Positions 50,560 to 62,857 of a stretch of DNA of 64,000 bases are shown piece by piece. Every line of letters starts with the position of its first letter. Position 1 is the first letter of the stretch. Made by a program: the position numbers and the translations under genes. The notes under the pieces are model-generated. The model worked only from the letters and a program-made list of their open reading frames with translations. It was not told the DNA's origin and did no database searches. Origin of the DNA: Magicicada septendecula (Eukaryota; Arthropoda; Insecta; Hemiptera; Cicadidae); NCBI GenBank assembly GCA_034769895.1, contig CM068367.1, forward strand, positions 316,323,986 to 316,387,985, given 5' to 3'.

Positions 50560-51300
50560 TATTTTGATTCAATTTATAGTCCTCAAATATCCAGTGAACC
50601 TCACCTTATCCATCAAAACGAATTAAAAGACTTGGTGTGTGACTCAGGATTTTCAAAACTACAGGCTGAACGTATTGGTTCAAAATCCCAAGGATAGAAT
50701 CTATTGGCACATGGAAGAAGCTTCAAATCTCTTAGAAAAAGAATTGCTGTTTTTTTCAGTGTTTTATAAAATAGAGGGGTCTTTTGCATATGTTTTGACA
50801 TCAATGTATTAATGACTGAACTAGGAATAGTCTTTAAAGCTACAAAATTACGCCTTTTTGATTCATCTAAACATAGCTTAAAAACAGTTTTCTTCCACAA
50901 TGGAAACAAGCACAATCTAAAACAGTTGCTCATTCAGTTTTGATGAAAGAAACATATGACATGTTGGCCATTTTGAATGCAATTGGGTACAAATAGTTTA
51001 ATTGCCAAATCTGTGGGGATTTGAAGGTCATAGCTATATTAATGGGCCTTCAAGGTGGGTCACAAAATATTGCTGTTTTTATGTTTGTGGGATAGCAGAG
51101 AAAGACAACAGCATTTTGTAAAACAACACTGGCCAAGAGAACTTCTTTTAGACCAAGTGATAAAACTGTCTCGTAAGTCCCTCTTGTTGAACTCTTCTTG
51201 AAGATTCATCTTCCTCCACTTCACATCAAGTTGGGATTGATGACGAATTTTGAAAAAGCCCATGGATAAAGAAGGTGAAGCCTTAGTGACGGGGATTTTT
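50560..51300 (+). pseudogene. Relic of the same multi-copy protein as 36430-37060, middle part
   Basis: Fragments on the + strand in several frames: EPHLIHQNELKDLVCDSGFS and KLQAER near 50595-50670, RKRIAVFFSVF near 50735, FHNGNKHNL-type segment near 50900, ETYDMLAILNAI near 50950, QICGDLKVIALLMGLQ-type segment near 51010, KYCCFYVCG near 51067, and SSTSHQVGID near 51215. The same order occurs in a repeated arthropod protein of unknown function. The QNELxDLxxDxxxS start overlaps in content with the other relic (QNELCDLIRDLDL), which shows that both derive from one family. Stops and shifts in every segment; not functional. The longest minus-strand frames here (50613-50933, 51060-51263) are shadows. 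Confidence 0.55.
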
Positions 51301-51465
51301 AGGCAATAAAACAGAAGAAAACTATAAAACCTTAATATAAAAATGTTTTAAGTTCTACCAAGTCATGCAATGTCGAATGCCGCTAAATTACATTTTCTGC
51401 ATTCACATATGAATTAAACATTTACACAGATTATACAAGAACAGATTTAACTCATTTAAATATAC

Positions 51466-52054
<589 letters not shown>

Positions 52055-52100
52055 TACTTTATATATATCGAGAAATGAACTGTAGCAGAAAGTGATTGAA

Positions 52101-52102
<2 letters not shown>

Positions 52103-52137
<35 letters not shown>
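52103..52137. repeat. (AT)n microsatellite
   Basis: About 35 bases of AT just outside the right arm of the foldback. Confidence 0.95.
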
Positions 52138-52139
<2 letters not shown>

Positions 52140-53568
52140 CATAATACACAATATTACAAATGCTGGCTCTTACTTTTAAACTAATATATAGCCAACTTTT
52201 AAACTCAATATAAAAGAGATCCAGCAAATAAATTCTGATTGCACATACAACACGTCTGTCTTCCTCACATCAACATTGCCAAATTGTGCACATGCAGACA
52301 CCATCAAATTATAACAGCCACCATTAAAGTTGGTTTTTGAATGTTAAATATTACATGTGACTGCTGATTATGAAATCTAGTCTATAATTTAGTTTTTGAT
52401 TTACTGAAATTCTTTGTCAGATTTTAAAGAAAATTATCACGCATGCATGCGCACACCCGCACCTACAGCTTCAATTAAGCTTTTCATCAAAAGAACAGGA
52501 GATACGTCCTGTTGATACAGAACAAATGGTACATGTGTGAGATATAAAGAACTAGCCACCAGTGCTAAAGATTTTTGTTTTAAGGATACGAATGGCATTT
52601 TGTACCATGCCTTATTTTAATGAAATACAATTTGTGTTTATTCATTAACTAAAAAACTACTAAAGACAGACAATTAAAAACTAGGGCTGTGTATTTCATG
52701 GCAATATTTTTCACGACTGTGGAAAGAAAAGAATGTATAATCTATACTATGCCATCAAAGGGGGGTATAAATGAAACAGTAGCTTTAATAGTATTTTAGA
52801 TTTTTAAGTACAAAAGATCAATTTGCTTTCGTACAGTTACCAAAGTTTGATTTAGAAGTTAGCTAGAAATGTTTACTTTTTGTTAATTAATGGATTTTTA
52901 CAGTCAACAATTTTTAGTTAATTCTAGTTAGGCCTATACTAAATTAGGGCACAATTTTACAAATGTATTAAAAAATATGCAGCACATTCTGCTACAGGCA
53001 ACCAAGCGTCTCATTTAGTCATTCTAAAATGCCTGCACGTTTTAAAATATTTCATGCCAGATGAAATCGCTTTGAAACTGCCAGGCCCCTAAAAAGGGCC
53101 GTGCTGCCAAAATGTAATCTTGTGGCAGAGGAAAAGTTACATTTTTTAATTTCATCCCATATAAATCAAATAATGTAAACATCATGGACAATTCTGTAAA
53201 TAAGATTATACAAAACAACACCTAGATCTGAACATAAAAAAGAATAAATACTTTACATAACCACAAAATTAATTCTGATATTTTTCTGGACACAACCACT
53301 AAGTTGTTTGAAGTTATTTAAACTGCAGATTTACCAAAGTAATGGAAAAAATGCCCTACAAAAGTATATGAATACAATTATCACAAAGTGTTGACAAAAT
53401 GTACAACTGCCTCCTTATTTTACTCCTATTAATCTGGATAAAGCAGTATCTTAAAGAAATAAGCCTATTCTGAAACACATAAGTCTTGTATTTTAATTCT
53501 TGCTATATCAACTATAGAAAATAGACCTTCAGTACATGGTATAGTTTATATACAAGGTATCAGTCATA
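52138..53568. other. Intron 1 sequence
   Basis: AT-rich. A small hairpin GGCCCCTAAAAAGGGCC lies near 53084-53100. Nothing else recognised. Confidence 0.45.
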
Positions 53569-53634
53569 GTGTGTGTAAAGTCACTGAAACGGGAGTGACC
53601 GTGTGTGTGTAAAGTCACTGAAACGGGAGTGACC

Positions 53635-53699
<65 letters not shown>

Positions 53700-53724
53700 G
53701 TCACTGAAACGGGAGTGACTGTGT
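53569..53724. repeat. Minisatellite with hairpin unit inside (GT)n
   Basis: Three copies of GTGTAAAGTCACTGAAACGG + GAGTGAC, at about 53573, 53608 and 53693, the last two separated by ~60 bases of GT. Each unit contains GTCACT and AGTGAC, a 6-bp inverted repeat around GAAACGGG, so each copy can form a hairpin. Confidence 0.92.
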
Positions 53725-55423
53725 GTACGGGTTTCAGTTTCATAAAGCTAAAGTAATTCATGCAGAAAGTAATCACTTTAAACGGCAATTCTTAGAAATG
53801 CTAACAATAGAGAAGAATAAACACCTTTCAGTTAACAAGAAAACGGACGTACAAAGTCTTAGCAAGTGTTATTCTAATCTTATTCACTCTTTTTAAAATG
53901 GACGATAGTTTACAGGTTATAGGAATACTGAACAACTTACTAGTTAAGGTACTATTAAAATTTTATATCGCTGGCAGTCTGTCAGATAACTACATAACGC
54001 TAACACTATACAAATGTAATGTGTTATATGTGTATAAGTATGGAACAGTGATAAGTGTTTAGTGTAATGTGGTTGCTGTAGCTCATCTCACAGTTAATGT
54101 AAGTAAATAGTTATAGTAATGTATGACTTTACACACACCTATACACGCTTACAAATAATATAATTGTAGTAAGACTATATTTTAATGTTGTAGGCATGAT
54201 TATGAGAAGAATAAATCTCGAAACGTCGCAAAACTGAGTTTTCATGATTAATGACCGAACCTCGAAATCATTAACAGTATAATAATACGGTCGATAATTA
54301 ACATTCCTATATATATATATCTCTCCAGCAAATACAAATAATAACTACATTTGATACAATAATTTTGAATATACGTACTGAAAGAAGACAAACGATTTAC
54401 AATTTTCTGAATTTAGTGTAGTCTCCTTACAACAACTGAGATGATGCCTATATGTCATGCATCAATTTGTACAGCACTAAAATTTCAACAGGTGAATGTA
54501 CTTTTTTAAATTTTAAACAGGGGCTATATTTAATAAAGCTTAAAGACTATTAATTAAACTCAACAACTCTGAATCCTTGGATAATTAAAAAAATTAACAT
54601 TTGTAAACCTACCCTAATTAAGTGGACGAAAGCTTTTTTGAAACATTTAGTTTTATTTTCATAAAATGTGAAAGCAAAATTCTCCACCCCAGAATAATAA
54701 TACTGTTTTTTCTTTCATTCGATTCTGTTCCCTACAATCCTCGTACCCAATCCTCTATCTGTATACACATCAAGGTAACCCATATCAATAAACACACAAT
54801 ATGTAACTTATGATTCAGTTTTATCTCTACTGTCACACATATACAAGGTAATCAAATAATTTCACTTGTAAAAACCGTGAGTACAATTATATGCATATTA
54901 CAAACTGTTGACACCCAGAATCTAAGTTATGTAGAATCAATAGAATTTGGTTCCTTCACATTATTGACTAAATCAGTAAACAAACGTACAATTATTCTTG
55001 CATGCTTAAATATGACTAAGTTTTATGTAACTTGTTTATACGGAAAATTAATATACATATAATATTTCAGTGAACTGTCACTGGCAATTTGTTACAAGTA
55101 TAGTACCATAATCTATTTTAAGATTATACTTTTGACCAAAATGTATAAACAATTTTCCTGAAACCTTTTTAAATTCAATACGTTTATTGAAATTTTGTTT
55201 ATATTGTAAAACTAACATACCAAAAACTTCTCACTTTAAAATTAATAAAGCAATTATTTTGACACTCGGGTTTTTGCAGACTTCAAAAATAAAAATAACA
55301 TTAAACATAAACCTGCCAAGTTAAACCGCCACAAAGATTAGCCTAGGCCTTTATACGTAACATGTTGACGTTGACTTATTTAATGTTAACTATTTGTGAT
55401 AATTATATAATACGTAAAATTAC
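53725..55423. other. Intron 1, donor-side part
   Basis: AT-rich. Near 54198-54230 lies TGATTATGAGAAG...ATCTCGAAACGTC, another stem (GAGA/TCTC) followed by GAAACG. No exon seen. Confidence 0.45.
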
Positions 55424-55541
55424 CTCCTCCGTAATGAGATCTCTTAGTAGTTCCATTTTCAATATCACCATCCAAAGGTCTTTTCCGTGAATCCGGATTC
55501 TCTGGTGACGGACACGTATCCATTCCTGAATCAGCCGCCAT
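55424..55541 (-). CDS. ps: Nova/pasilla exon 1: start codon and N-terminus
   Basis: First coding exon: 118 nt from ATG at 55541-55539 to the donor GTAATT after 55424, leaving one base. The product begins MAADSGMDTCPSPENPDSRK, then RPLDGDIENGTTKRSHYGG, a typical Nova N-terminus whose RKRPLD and TKRSHYG parts resemble the family's nuclear localisation signal and lead to the KH1 exon. The chosen ATG has A at -3 and G at +4, a good context. An in-frame upstream ATG at 55586 would add 15 residues (MWCIEIDNTFTVESK); the chosen start gives the usual family N-terminus. The 5' untranslated part and transcription start are not fixed by sequence alone. Confidence 0.92.
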
Positions 55542-55670
55542 TTTGGACTCGACTGTAAATGTATTGTCTATCTCTATACACCACATAGGACAATAAAGAT
55601 CGCGAATCCCACTGCCACAACTCTCGTTCTCTCACTCTCTTTCTCACAGTTACTCGATTTGTAAGGCCGG
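55542..55670 (-). promoter_or_regulatory. Probable 5' UTR / promoter-proximal region of Nova
   Basis: Purine-rich on the gene strand (GAGAAAGAGAGTGAGAGAACGAGAG at 55612-55640), with a GC-richer patch near 55660. GA-rich elements are common in arthropod promoters. No TATA box or firm initiator was found, and further 5' non-coding exons may lie upstream. Confidence 0.35.
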
Positions 55671-58600
55671 GTCTCTGTTCTGCTTCACAATTTTGATATA
55701 TTAATTATCTACTAAACGAGTTCATTACACAAATCAATAAAATAAAAATTGTTAGTCGATAGTCCGTGAATACATTCCTTTATGATAATATTTTATGTCA
55801 TTACTATATTATTAGATTAACACAGAGTTTATGTCAGAACAGTATACGAACAGTAAAATGTGTCACTTTATCACAAAAGCTGAAATATTATATAATCAAA
55901 ATAATACAAACTGACAAAAAGATACTTAAGATAACACAAGTCACACTAAAAATGTATGGTTTAGATGGTAATCACAATCTTTTTATGAATAAAAAACGCA
56001 CTGTAAATTTCCAAGCTTAATAGTAAATGTTAACTAAAAAATCGAACAATGTAAACTGTAAATAGTAAAGATTCAATAAGAAAACTTTAAAAACTGTAAC
56101 AACAATCTAAAAAAACAAACAAACAAACAAAATATAGTATTTCAACTTTAGTCACTATTACTTTTCTGTCACAAATAAGCAAATAAGTACGGCTTCAGAC
56201 TGGTCGAAAACCTTCAGACAGACTGATAGGTACCTTTTGGCCGACTTTCATACGAGTTTCCTAATCAACCTTCTCTTGTAACCATTTGGCCTTTAACAGC
56301 GAGTCCTTGTCCCACAGAGACCGGAATATGCCATGGACAGGCAGACCTTGAGGTAGGTGAAATATAAAAACAATAAAACAAAACCAAACTGGATTTACTG
56401 GATAAACTACTTCAACATTACACAATGAAGTTTATTTCTGTCTGTAATCAATGTCTCGATTTGCCATACCATAGTTAAACAGAAACGACAATCAGAACTT
56501 TAAACTGTAAACTAATAAATGATTAATATTTTTGTCATACGCCTACATACAGCCTCGTAATATATTATTTGTAATTATAAGGAACTGAAGATACGACATT
56601 TTTGTAACTCTCAGGCAATAATAGGAAGAAGAATGTGCATGACAAAATTGTTATAATTATTCTAAATATTTAGCCTGTGTTTCTAGCGTTTGACCAAGAA
56701 ACAAAGGACAAGTGACTCATTTCTCAAAATTTACGATTTAACTAATTCACTATTTTTAATATAATATTTCGGGTAGGAATAAAAAAATCTGAGAAAGTCG
56801 CTGTTCCGTATGAAAATATATTCATAGTAATAAACGAATGTAGTGTTATTGCATCAATACGTTTTTGACAAATAAACTTTAATAAAATCTGCTAACTCTG
56901 TTCTGAAATGCAGAAAATGTCCTGTCGCAGAAAGTTATATACGGTATATGTAACAGTTACGCAGACTGAAACTACAAAAGTGTATCTTAAACGTTTTACA
57001 ATGTTGAGCGGTAAGTACACGAATACTGCTACAGAAAAATTTCCTCTGTGTGTGTGTGTGTGCAAAACATTATTGTATTCGTAAATACTATACATTTTGC
57101 AGCAATGTTTTTCATGAATGCAATAACTTTACAGTTTACTGAAGAAGAAAAGCTACTAAATTATATTGACCATTGTTCACTAGTTATTTGTTTACTTATA
57201 TATTGGCGCACAGATTTTTTCAAGTTAATACCATACCAATTCTGCTTTTAAAATATTTAACGGCAAGAATTTCTTAGGGTGCATTGTTTTAGATAAAACA
57301 TTTTAACTATGCGGAACAATTCATTATTGTACTGTAACTGACTTAATATAAGTAAAAAGACTAGTTTAAAATATTGCTGGGAAAAGAAAGCGAGCATATA
57401 TCGCGAAAGTGTGATGTGAAATACAATTCATTACATCAAAAAGGTTAACTTCAATAACACTTTCTTAAATACCCATCACAAATTTGGTAACCGTGGGACA
57501 GTCAATGGCAGTGTTAATCGAGGTAGCACCATGGGCCTAACGCCTAAGAACTGATACACAATAACATGTTACATCTATAATTCAAAACTTGTGTTTTAAC
57601 ATGATAATGTTTTTAGACTGGGGGTCATTCCACAAAAATGTAACGTCATCGAAAAATGTAACGCTTCCACACTTTCGATTCCCCACAGTCTAGAAATCTT
57701 CGGTCTCTGTCGTTTTAACATGATAATGTTTGTTATACAGTAAATATATTTGTTATATAGTAAATATTTGTTATATGCACATTATACGTTTCAAAAGCCT
57801 AAAAACATTATCATGCTTCGATGTTTCGGTTTCGTCGAAATTTCTTTAAATTTGTATCATTGTGTGTTTACAATTTTTATTGTTCTTGGTGTTGTCGTGG
57901 CCTGAAGACTTGTGAGGTGCGACAAGAATCTTAAAATGTAATAGACGGAATGTAATCATTAGTAATCTACCACTGGGTCTGATTTATTACTTATTCGACG
58001 GTCTTAAATTACAGCCTGTAACTAATATTTATTTTTTATCAAAAGTTAGTCTTAAAGATTTTGTTGTGTTTCCTGGTATGTTCTCTCTAGTGACAACGTC
58101 AGTCTGAATTCGAAATGTTACATATCGCTCAACTTATTGATAAGCTAATACACAACTGTAGGCTATAAAAATTAATTAACTCATATTTAGTACAGTCAAA
58201 AATGAATAACTGATTACTGTGTGTTATTGAATCCACCCGTGTTGGAGATTTTACAAAACTGGACGAAAACAATCTGTACAAGCGTTGTTATCTTGTATTT
58301 CTATAGTTAAAACAGCAATAATTTCAGTCGTTAAAGAAGAAATATTAATTTGGTCAGTAATCGGTGTATTGTTTTAGATTAATTGATTGGTCGAGTATTT
58401 AAACCAATCGTTTTATTAAACAACTGGATTTATGTTTTTTTTTTTACAAAACTGTGATCGAGCATTGAATTTAATAATGTAGTTGTTCCTAGGAAATGCT
58501 ATTGTTAACCTACATATATGACAGTACCTTTAACGAGGGGTCGAAATTTATTTGACGCTTCCCAATTATAGTACGACATACATTCGCTGCTCATAACAAC

Positions 58601-59269
58601 GCGCATGTGGCATTTGCTGCGAAATGTAGGAATAACAGACATAGTCTGCTGGTATATTACGAGTAATCTTTCATCACTTACTTTGTTCACTTTTTTTTAA
58701 TTGTATTTTTATACGATAAAAGTTTCGTCCACAAACAACACATAGGCTACGTAGCAGCATCTTCGACAGTAGAAGGGGAGCAAATTGTTGGTCATTTGAC
58801 TGGGAAAGCGCTGTTGCCATGTGAACATAAATGTTTGGCCTGTTTTTTTTTGTAAACAATTATATTTGAGGAATTTATAAACATTTTGAAAAGGTAAAAG
58901 TATAACGAGCTGGTGACGTTCTACAGCTGGTGATCATTACAAAGCGCGAGAGAAGCATTGGCTATAGTAAGAGTGCAGTATTATTCAATTTGAGGCGTCA
59001 GTTTTAGGAAAACCATGGTTTTAATTAGTATAAACCTGATTGTAACATACTTAACTGACGTAAAAAAAAGTATATTGCCGTTTTACTCGTTAAACTTAGC
59101 GATACACACTGGGCTTTGATTCACTACAGTACACAGTCGATAATTCGATCCAATTGCCACCTGGGTAATCGAAATATTGTTTCTTTTTCGGTATTTCGAA
59201 CGTAAAGTATTATGATAACACTACAGTAAAAAAAAACATAAAATGAATGTATGTGTGATAAATAAAAAA
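55671..59269. other. Region upstream of the first coding exon
   Basis: AT-rich, without a recognised gene. A GC-richer patch at 56190-56360 shows a weak minus-strand reading frame interrupted by a stop, of unknown nature. At 57600-57790 the motif TTTTAACATGATAATGTTT occurs twice and a TTGTTATATAGTAAATAT unit is repeated three times imperfectly. Confidence 0.4.
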
Positions 59270-59648
59270 ATCGGTATGGAGAACCATACATGACTTCCAT
59301 ATTGTAAGATTTATGTTTAAAATAATTTACTTGAATTCGGTTCGGTAATTTCTAAAAAAATATCACCCACCCTCAAACTAATTTCACTATTTATAGATAT
59401 TTTTGTTATTATGAGGTAGTCGTTTAATATAATGTTATTTTCAGTCACTTTATCCATAAAAATTAGGTAGGCTAACCAGTGGCGGCTAGTGTTACGGTTG
59501 CAGCGTTGCACAACCACCAATACAGAATAACTAAACTATAAAATAATATACGAAATCATTAAGCAGTTAAAAGTGTCATAAATTTCAACGGAAAACGTAT
59601 TAGATTCTATGCGGCAATGTTAACGTACAATTCAAATGTGGCGCGCAG

Positions 59649-59800
59649 GCTGGTAGTTGTGCGTTTCCGGTAGTTGTGAATAACCGGTAGTTGTAGCCAA
59701 GGCCTCACTATACTACTGGCTGGAGTCACCCCCTCCACTCCACGCGCACGTCACAGTAGGCGCCGGACCGGTTTCGCGCCACCAGAACAATGTCAGTTTT
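59649..59800 (+). promoter_or_regulatory. GC-rich leader with triple GGTAGTTGT repeat
   Basis: GGTAGTTGT occurs at about 59651, 59669 and 59687, the last two preceded by CC, spaced about 17-18 bp. A GC-rich stretch follows, then TCAGT initiator-like sequences near 59792 and 59804, about 100 bases before the THAP ATG. In P elements internal repeats near the promoter bind the THAP domain; by analogy these could be its sites, which is inference. Confidence 0.4.
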
Positions 59801-59899
59801 TTAGTCAGTATACACTTACACACGTGTTTCTATTCGTATACGGAAGTTTTGTTGCAACTGTTTTTCATTCTGTACATTTGTGATAATAATATTAAAAAC

Positions 59900-60169
59900 A
59901 TGCCAACTTCATGCTGCGTACCAGGATGCAAAAGCAGTTATAACACAGATAGTTCAGTGACTGTTTTTAGATTCCCGAAAGATCCTATCCAGTGTCAAAA
60001 ATGGCTAAATGCCATTCACAGAGCAAACTTCACGCCCAGCAAACGATCTGTTGTTTGCATTCGTCACTTCGACGAACGTTATACCGTGCGAGAGGACTCG
60101 GTGACAAGACCCGACGGTACCGTCTTGACTGTAAAACGACAACGTGTGAAATTAGCTGCAGACGCATGA
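59900..60169 (+). CDS. THAP-type zinc finger, truncated P-like transposase
   Basis: An 89-residue frame from ATG 59900 to TGA 60167-60169. It is a THAP domain (C2CH zinc finger that binds DNA): MPTSCCVPGC gives the first two cysteines (C5 or C6 and C10), VCIRHF gives C53 and H56, and the invariant P26, W35 and F57 are in place. The RPDG segment near the end is also usual. The TGA falls just before PTVFENL, the second half of the conserved AVPTIF box, so the stop truncates the protein at the very edge of the domain. ATG 59900 is chosen because THAP domains start at the protein N-terminus; the open frame extends to 59849. Product, if made, would be a DNA-binding domain alone. Confidence 0.85.
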   Translation: MPTSCCVPGCKSSYNTDSSVTVFRFPKDPIQCQKWLNAIHRANFTPSKRSVVCIRHFDERYTVREDSVTRPDGTVLTVKRQRVKLAADA

Positions 60170-60902
60170 CCAACAGTTTTTGAAAACCTTGTTTATATCG
60201 GTGGTTACTTGGTACACAGTATTTTAAAAAATAACTCTTGCACTGGGTGTACAGATTCCTTTACTACAACAAATACCGAGTCTACTGTTGTACCACAAAA
60301 GGACAATTACTATTTTAATGTTATTAATAGAGGATCTTTAAAATACACTTCAGATTATGTGATGGAAGTACTAAATTTAGCTTTCAAAGTGTTTACATTA
60401 ATTGTATCTGACAGATACGAAACACAGTTTTTATTGTCCACTAATCAGAGAGTAGCACTAAAATCCACTGTTTTAGGTTTTATTGACATCCATCATCCAC
60501 AAACATATGTAAAATTAATTTTAACAAACTTATCGATAAATTGTCTTGTTGATACATCCTCTTCATTCACTTTTTTAAATATTATATATATACTCAAACT
60601 TTCACTAGTGAACACTTACTTTTGGTTTTATGTCCCAAACGTTTCGACGTGGTGTCCGTCTTCCTCAGTGGGATTTGAAAATTTGAGTGTAAGTTTGAGT
60701 TTCTTCCACTAGTGAAAGTTTGAGTATATATATAATTATCGATAAATGTTTATTTTCCTTTTGTAACATCTTATTAAACAATTATTCAAAATCCCGTATG
60801 ACAAATTCAATAAAAAAAAGGAAAGATGCTCAGAATGAAGTCAAATCGGACAAAAAGAGAAAAATTTCAGCTAAGTTCAGCGTTAACTTAGACAAATGTT
60901 AG
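60170..60902 (+). pseudogene. C-terminal segment of P-type THAP transposase, interrupted
   Basis: Directly after the TGA the same frame goes on: PTVFENLVYIGGYLVHSILK, then CTGC near 60238, INRGSLKYTSDYVMEVLNLA near 60327 and FLLSTNQRVAL near 60430. YIxGYxxxxxxKxxxCxxC and RGxLxYxSDxVxxx are patterns of the end of P-element-type THAP transposases. The frame is split by an insertion (60542-60735) and resumes in CNILLNNYSKSRMTNSIKKR to a TAG at 60900-60902. The RNase H-like and GTP-binding middle part is missing, so the THAP end is joined straight to the C-terminal end, in frame. Family call rests on pattern recognition only. Confidence 0.6.
60542..60735 (-). mobile_element. 194-bp insertion with 28-bp inverted repeat and 12-bp flanking repeats
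   Basis: TTATCGATAAAT occurs at 60530-60541 and 60736-60747, directly flanking the insertion as a target-site duplication. Inside, 60583-60610 and 60707-60734 are perfect 28-bp inverted repeats. Between them on the minus strand is CTGAGGAAGACG...CGTCGAAACG (60640-60668) with a GACG/CGTC stem. Such CTGA...GAAAC motifs resemble hammerhead ribozyme cores reported in terminal repeats of Penelope-like elements, but with one extra base, so the element type is only suggested. Confidence 0.7.
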
Positions 60903-62417
60903 ACACAGAATTGTTAAATTAGTCTAAATAACTTTATTGTAAGTAGATTTTAAATTACATATAAATATGTCAGATGTAAGGCAATACGAGATTGTAATGC
61001 ACCATCTTCAAATGATCAAATATTGTTGTAAATAAATACTGAGCAGTTAGAAATCAGTTATTTCTTTAATTTGTCCGCTTACCCTGCTTCTGGTACTATT
61101 TATCATACATGATATAAAATCTTGTACAATACGAAAGTTCGGCTGTTTATCTACATAAAGAAACTTGAAGTTATTTCCCCGATAAGCTGTCAATTACCTC
61201 GATTCACAGCTGTTTTACATCCGTGTAAATTGCACTTTCTTAAATGCTCAATATAACTGTTGTTGTTCAAAAAACTCTACATTTTTTCATACCAAGGTCT
61301 TTGTTAGTTCATACAGATTACAACCATATAGGACATGTTCAGGTAAACCATTACAGGTGTGTGTAGGAAAGGTTATTTGAGAACTCGACACAGTAAACAG
61401 TATCAGCTGCCGTGTCACGTTTCCAGCACTCCGGCCAGTAGTATAGTGAATAGTAACGCCTTGTTGCAGCCCGCTTGCAACTTGAAGAGTAAATGGCAGA
61501 GCTTACTACACAAGCATATAGGAGAACGTTCGTTTACTCTTCACAGTGTTGTCCTATGTTGCCAATGGTGGTTGCAAAGTTTCCGCAACGTTCCACTAAC
61601 AGCGCTGTAGTGCATCTTTAATTTTGTCATGAAGTGTGCACAGCCTTCTTGATTTGTAAATTGTATCAGGTTAGTGTTTACGTTGGTTCAAAGTAAACGT
61701 GATTGGTAAACGTATACTCGTTTTTGAGGTTAAAAAATTATAGTTATAATTTTGTATAACTATGATTGTGATAATTACATGTCAATCAAAAATAAAAATT
61801 GAAATATTTGTGAAATTTTTAATATTTTATACAGATTTATTTTTCTTGTTCGTAAATGAAAGCAGGGAGTATTCCACTCTTTTAGAGTAGAGTTTTCAAG
61901 TAATATTTTATGTAGTTGAATTTATGTGCCTTGCAGTTTATATACAGGGAAAATCTGTTCTTATAGCTCAAATGAGACATTTAAAAATAACTAGTCTCTA
62001 TTATAAATTTGCTGTTCTTATTTTTTATTTCTCGTAAACACAAGGATCGCTTTCATATCAGTGTATTATTTTATAGGTATAAAAAGCATGATTCTGTTTA
62101 TCTTTTTCTTTTCTCTGCATATTTAGTATTTGATTACTGCAAAGTTAGTGATGCTTGTAGCAATCATTCATAAGTACGTGGGAACATGGAATCTGGGAAA
62201 GGTAGACATACTGATAGAATCATTCCATTTTCATTAGCAGCTCTCTTTTGGGGGAAAACAGTAACTTTCTATTTTTTCCATACGACAGCACTATGTATAA
62301 TGCAGATATGTTGGTCTGCGCCCTGTTTAATGGGCCTTTTACCCCCTCCCCATCCTCTCCCCCACCAACTCAACAACTACTGCAACCACCAAAATTTGGA
62401 ACTACCAGCCGCCACTG
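60903..62417. other. Right part of the P-like element
   Basis: AT-rich with a GC-richer patch 61340-61620. The frames 61359-61610 and 62186-62434 show no known protein pattern. Ends with the inverted repeat AGCCGCCACTG. Confidence 0.4.
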
Positions 62418-62465
62418 AGGCTTTATTCTTATAAAGAAACCGAACTACGCAGATAATCATCCTTT

Positions 62466-62857
62466 CTCCGAAGTCACTCATGGACCCTGAACATCTTGCA
62501 GAGGGTTCATTCCCTAAAGACGAAAAGTCTATCAATGAACCGTTCCTCTGTAAACACGTGCAGTTTACACTGCCCAGCGATCCACAAGAAGCAAATCGCT
62601 ATCCACGCTGGACACTTTTTCGGCTTGAACGCGTTGTGTTGGTGTGGGTTTCGGCACTTTCCATTTAAAAAGCGTGCAAATGTAAGAAAATAAACATGAG
62701 TGAGGCCAGAAATAACGCGAATTGTGTGTGTGTGCGTGTGTGTCTTGCCTGCCTTTTTATTGCGGTAATCATAATAATAAAATGGAAACGTAAACATTAC
62801 ATAATTGAGATATGCTTGCATGCCACGAACGATATATTTTCTCTCATACATGATTTA
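62466..62857 (+). repeat. ~390-bp module shared by copies B and C
   Basis: Matches 38379-38766 with few differences, from CCGAAGTCACTCATGGACCC to TTTCTCTCATACATGATTT, including a TG microsatellite of different length. One copy has an extra T that breaks the frame of the other, so the module is not under coding constraint. Confidence 0.9.

Larger units (their letters stand above)
59477..62417 (+). mobile_element. P-element-like transposon with internally deleted transposase
   Basis: Its ends are inverted: CAGTGGCGGCTAGT at 59477-59490 and, reversed, CAGTGGCGGCTGGTAGTT from 62417 back; the first 11 bases are identical. Flanks are AGGCTAAC on the left and AGGCTTTA on the right, a possible decayed 8-bp target duplication (P elements make 8 bp). 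It contains a GC-rich promoter-like stretch (59640-59790), a THAP domain frame, the C-terminal part of a P-type transposase, and about 1.5 kb of other sequence (60903-62417) including GC-richer DNA at 61340-61620 without recognised coding. It lacks the catalytic core, so it is non-autonomous. Confidence 0.55.

Noticed and set aside
56190..56360. Possible upstream exon on the minus strand
   Set aside because: The best frame has an internal stop and no recognisable protein pattern; splice sites are not convincing.
60209..60712. 167-residue frame taken as an independent gene
   Set aside because: Its start is in the same frame as the THAP domain and its last third translates the 194-bp insertion; it is better read as the disrupted end of the P-like transposase.
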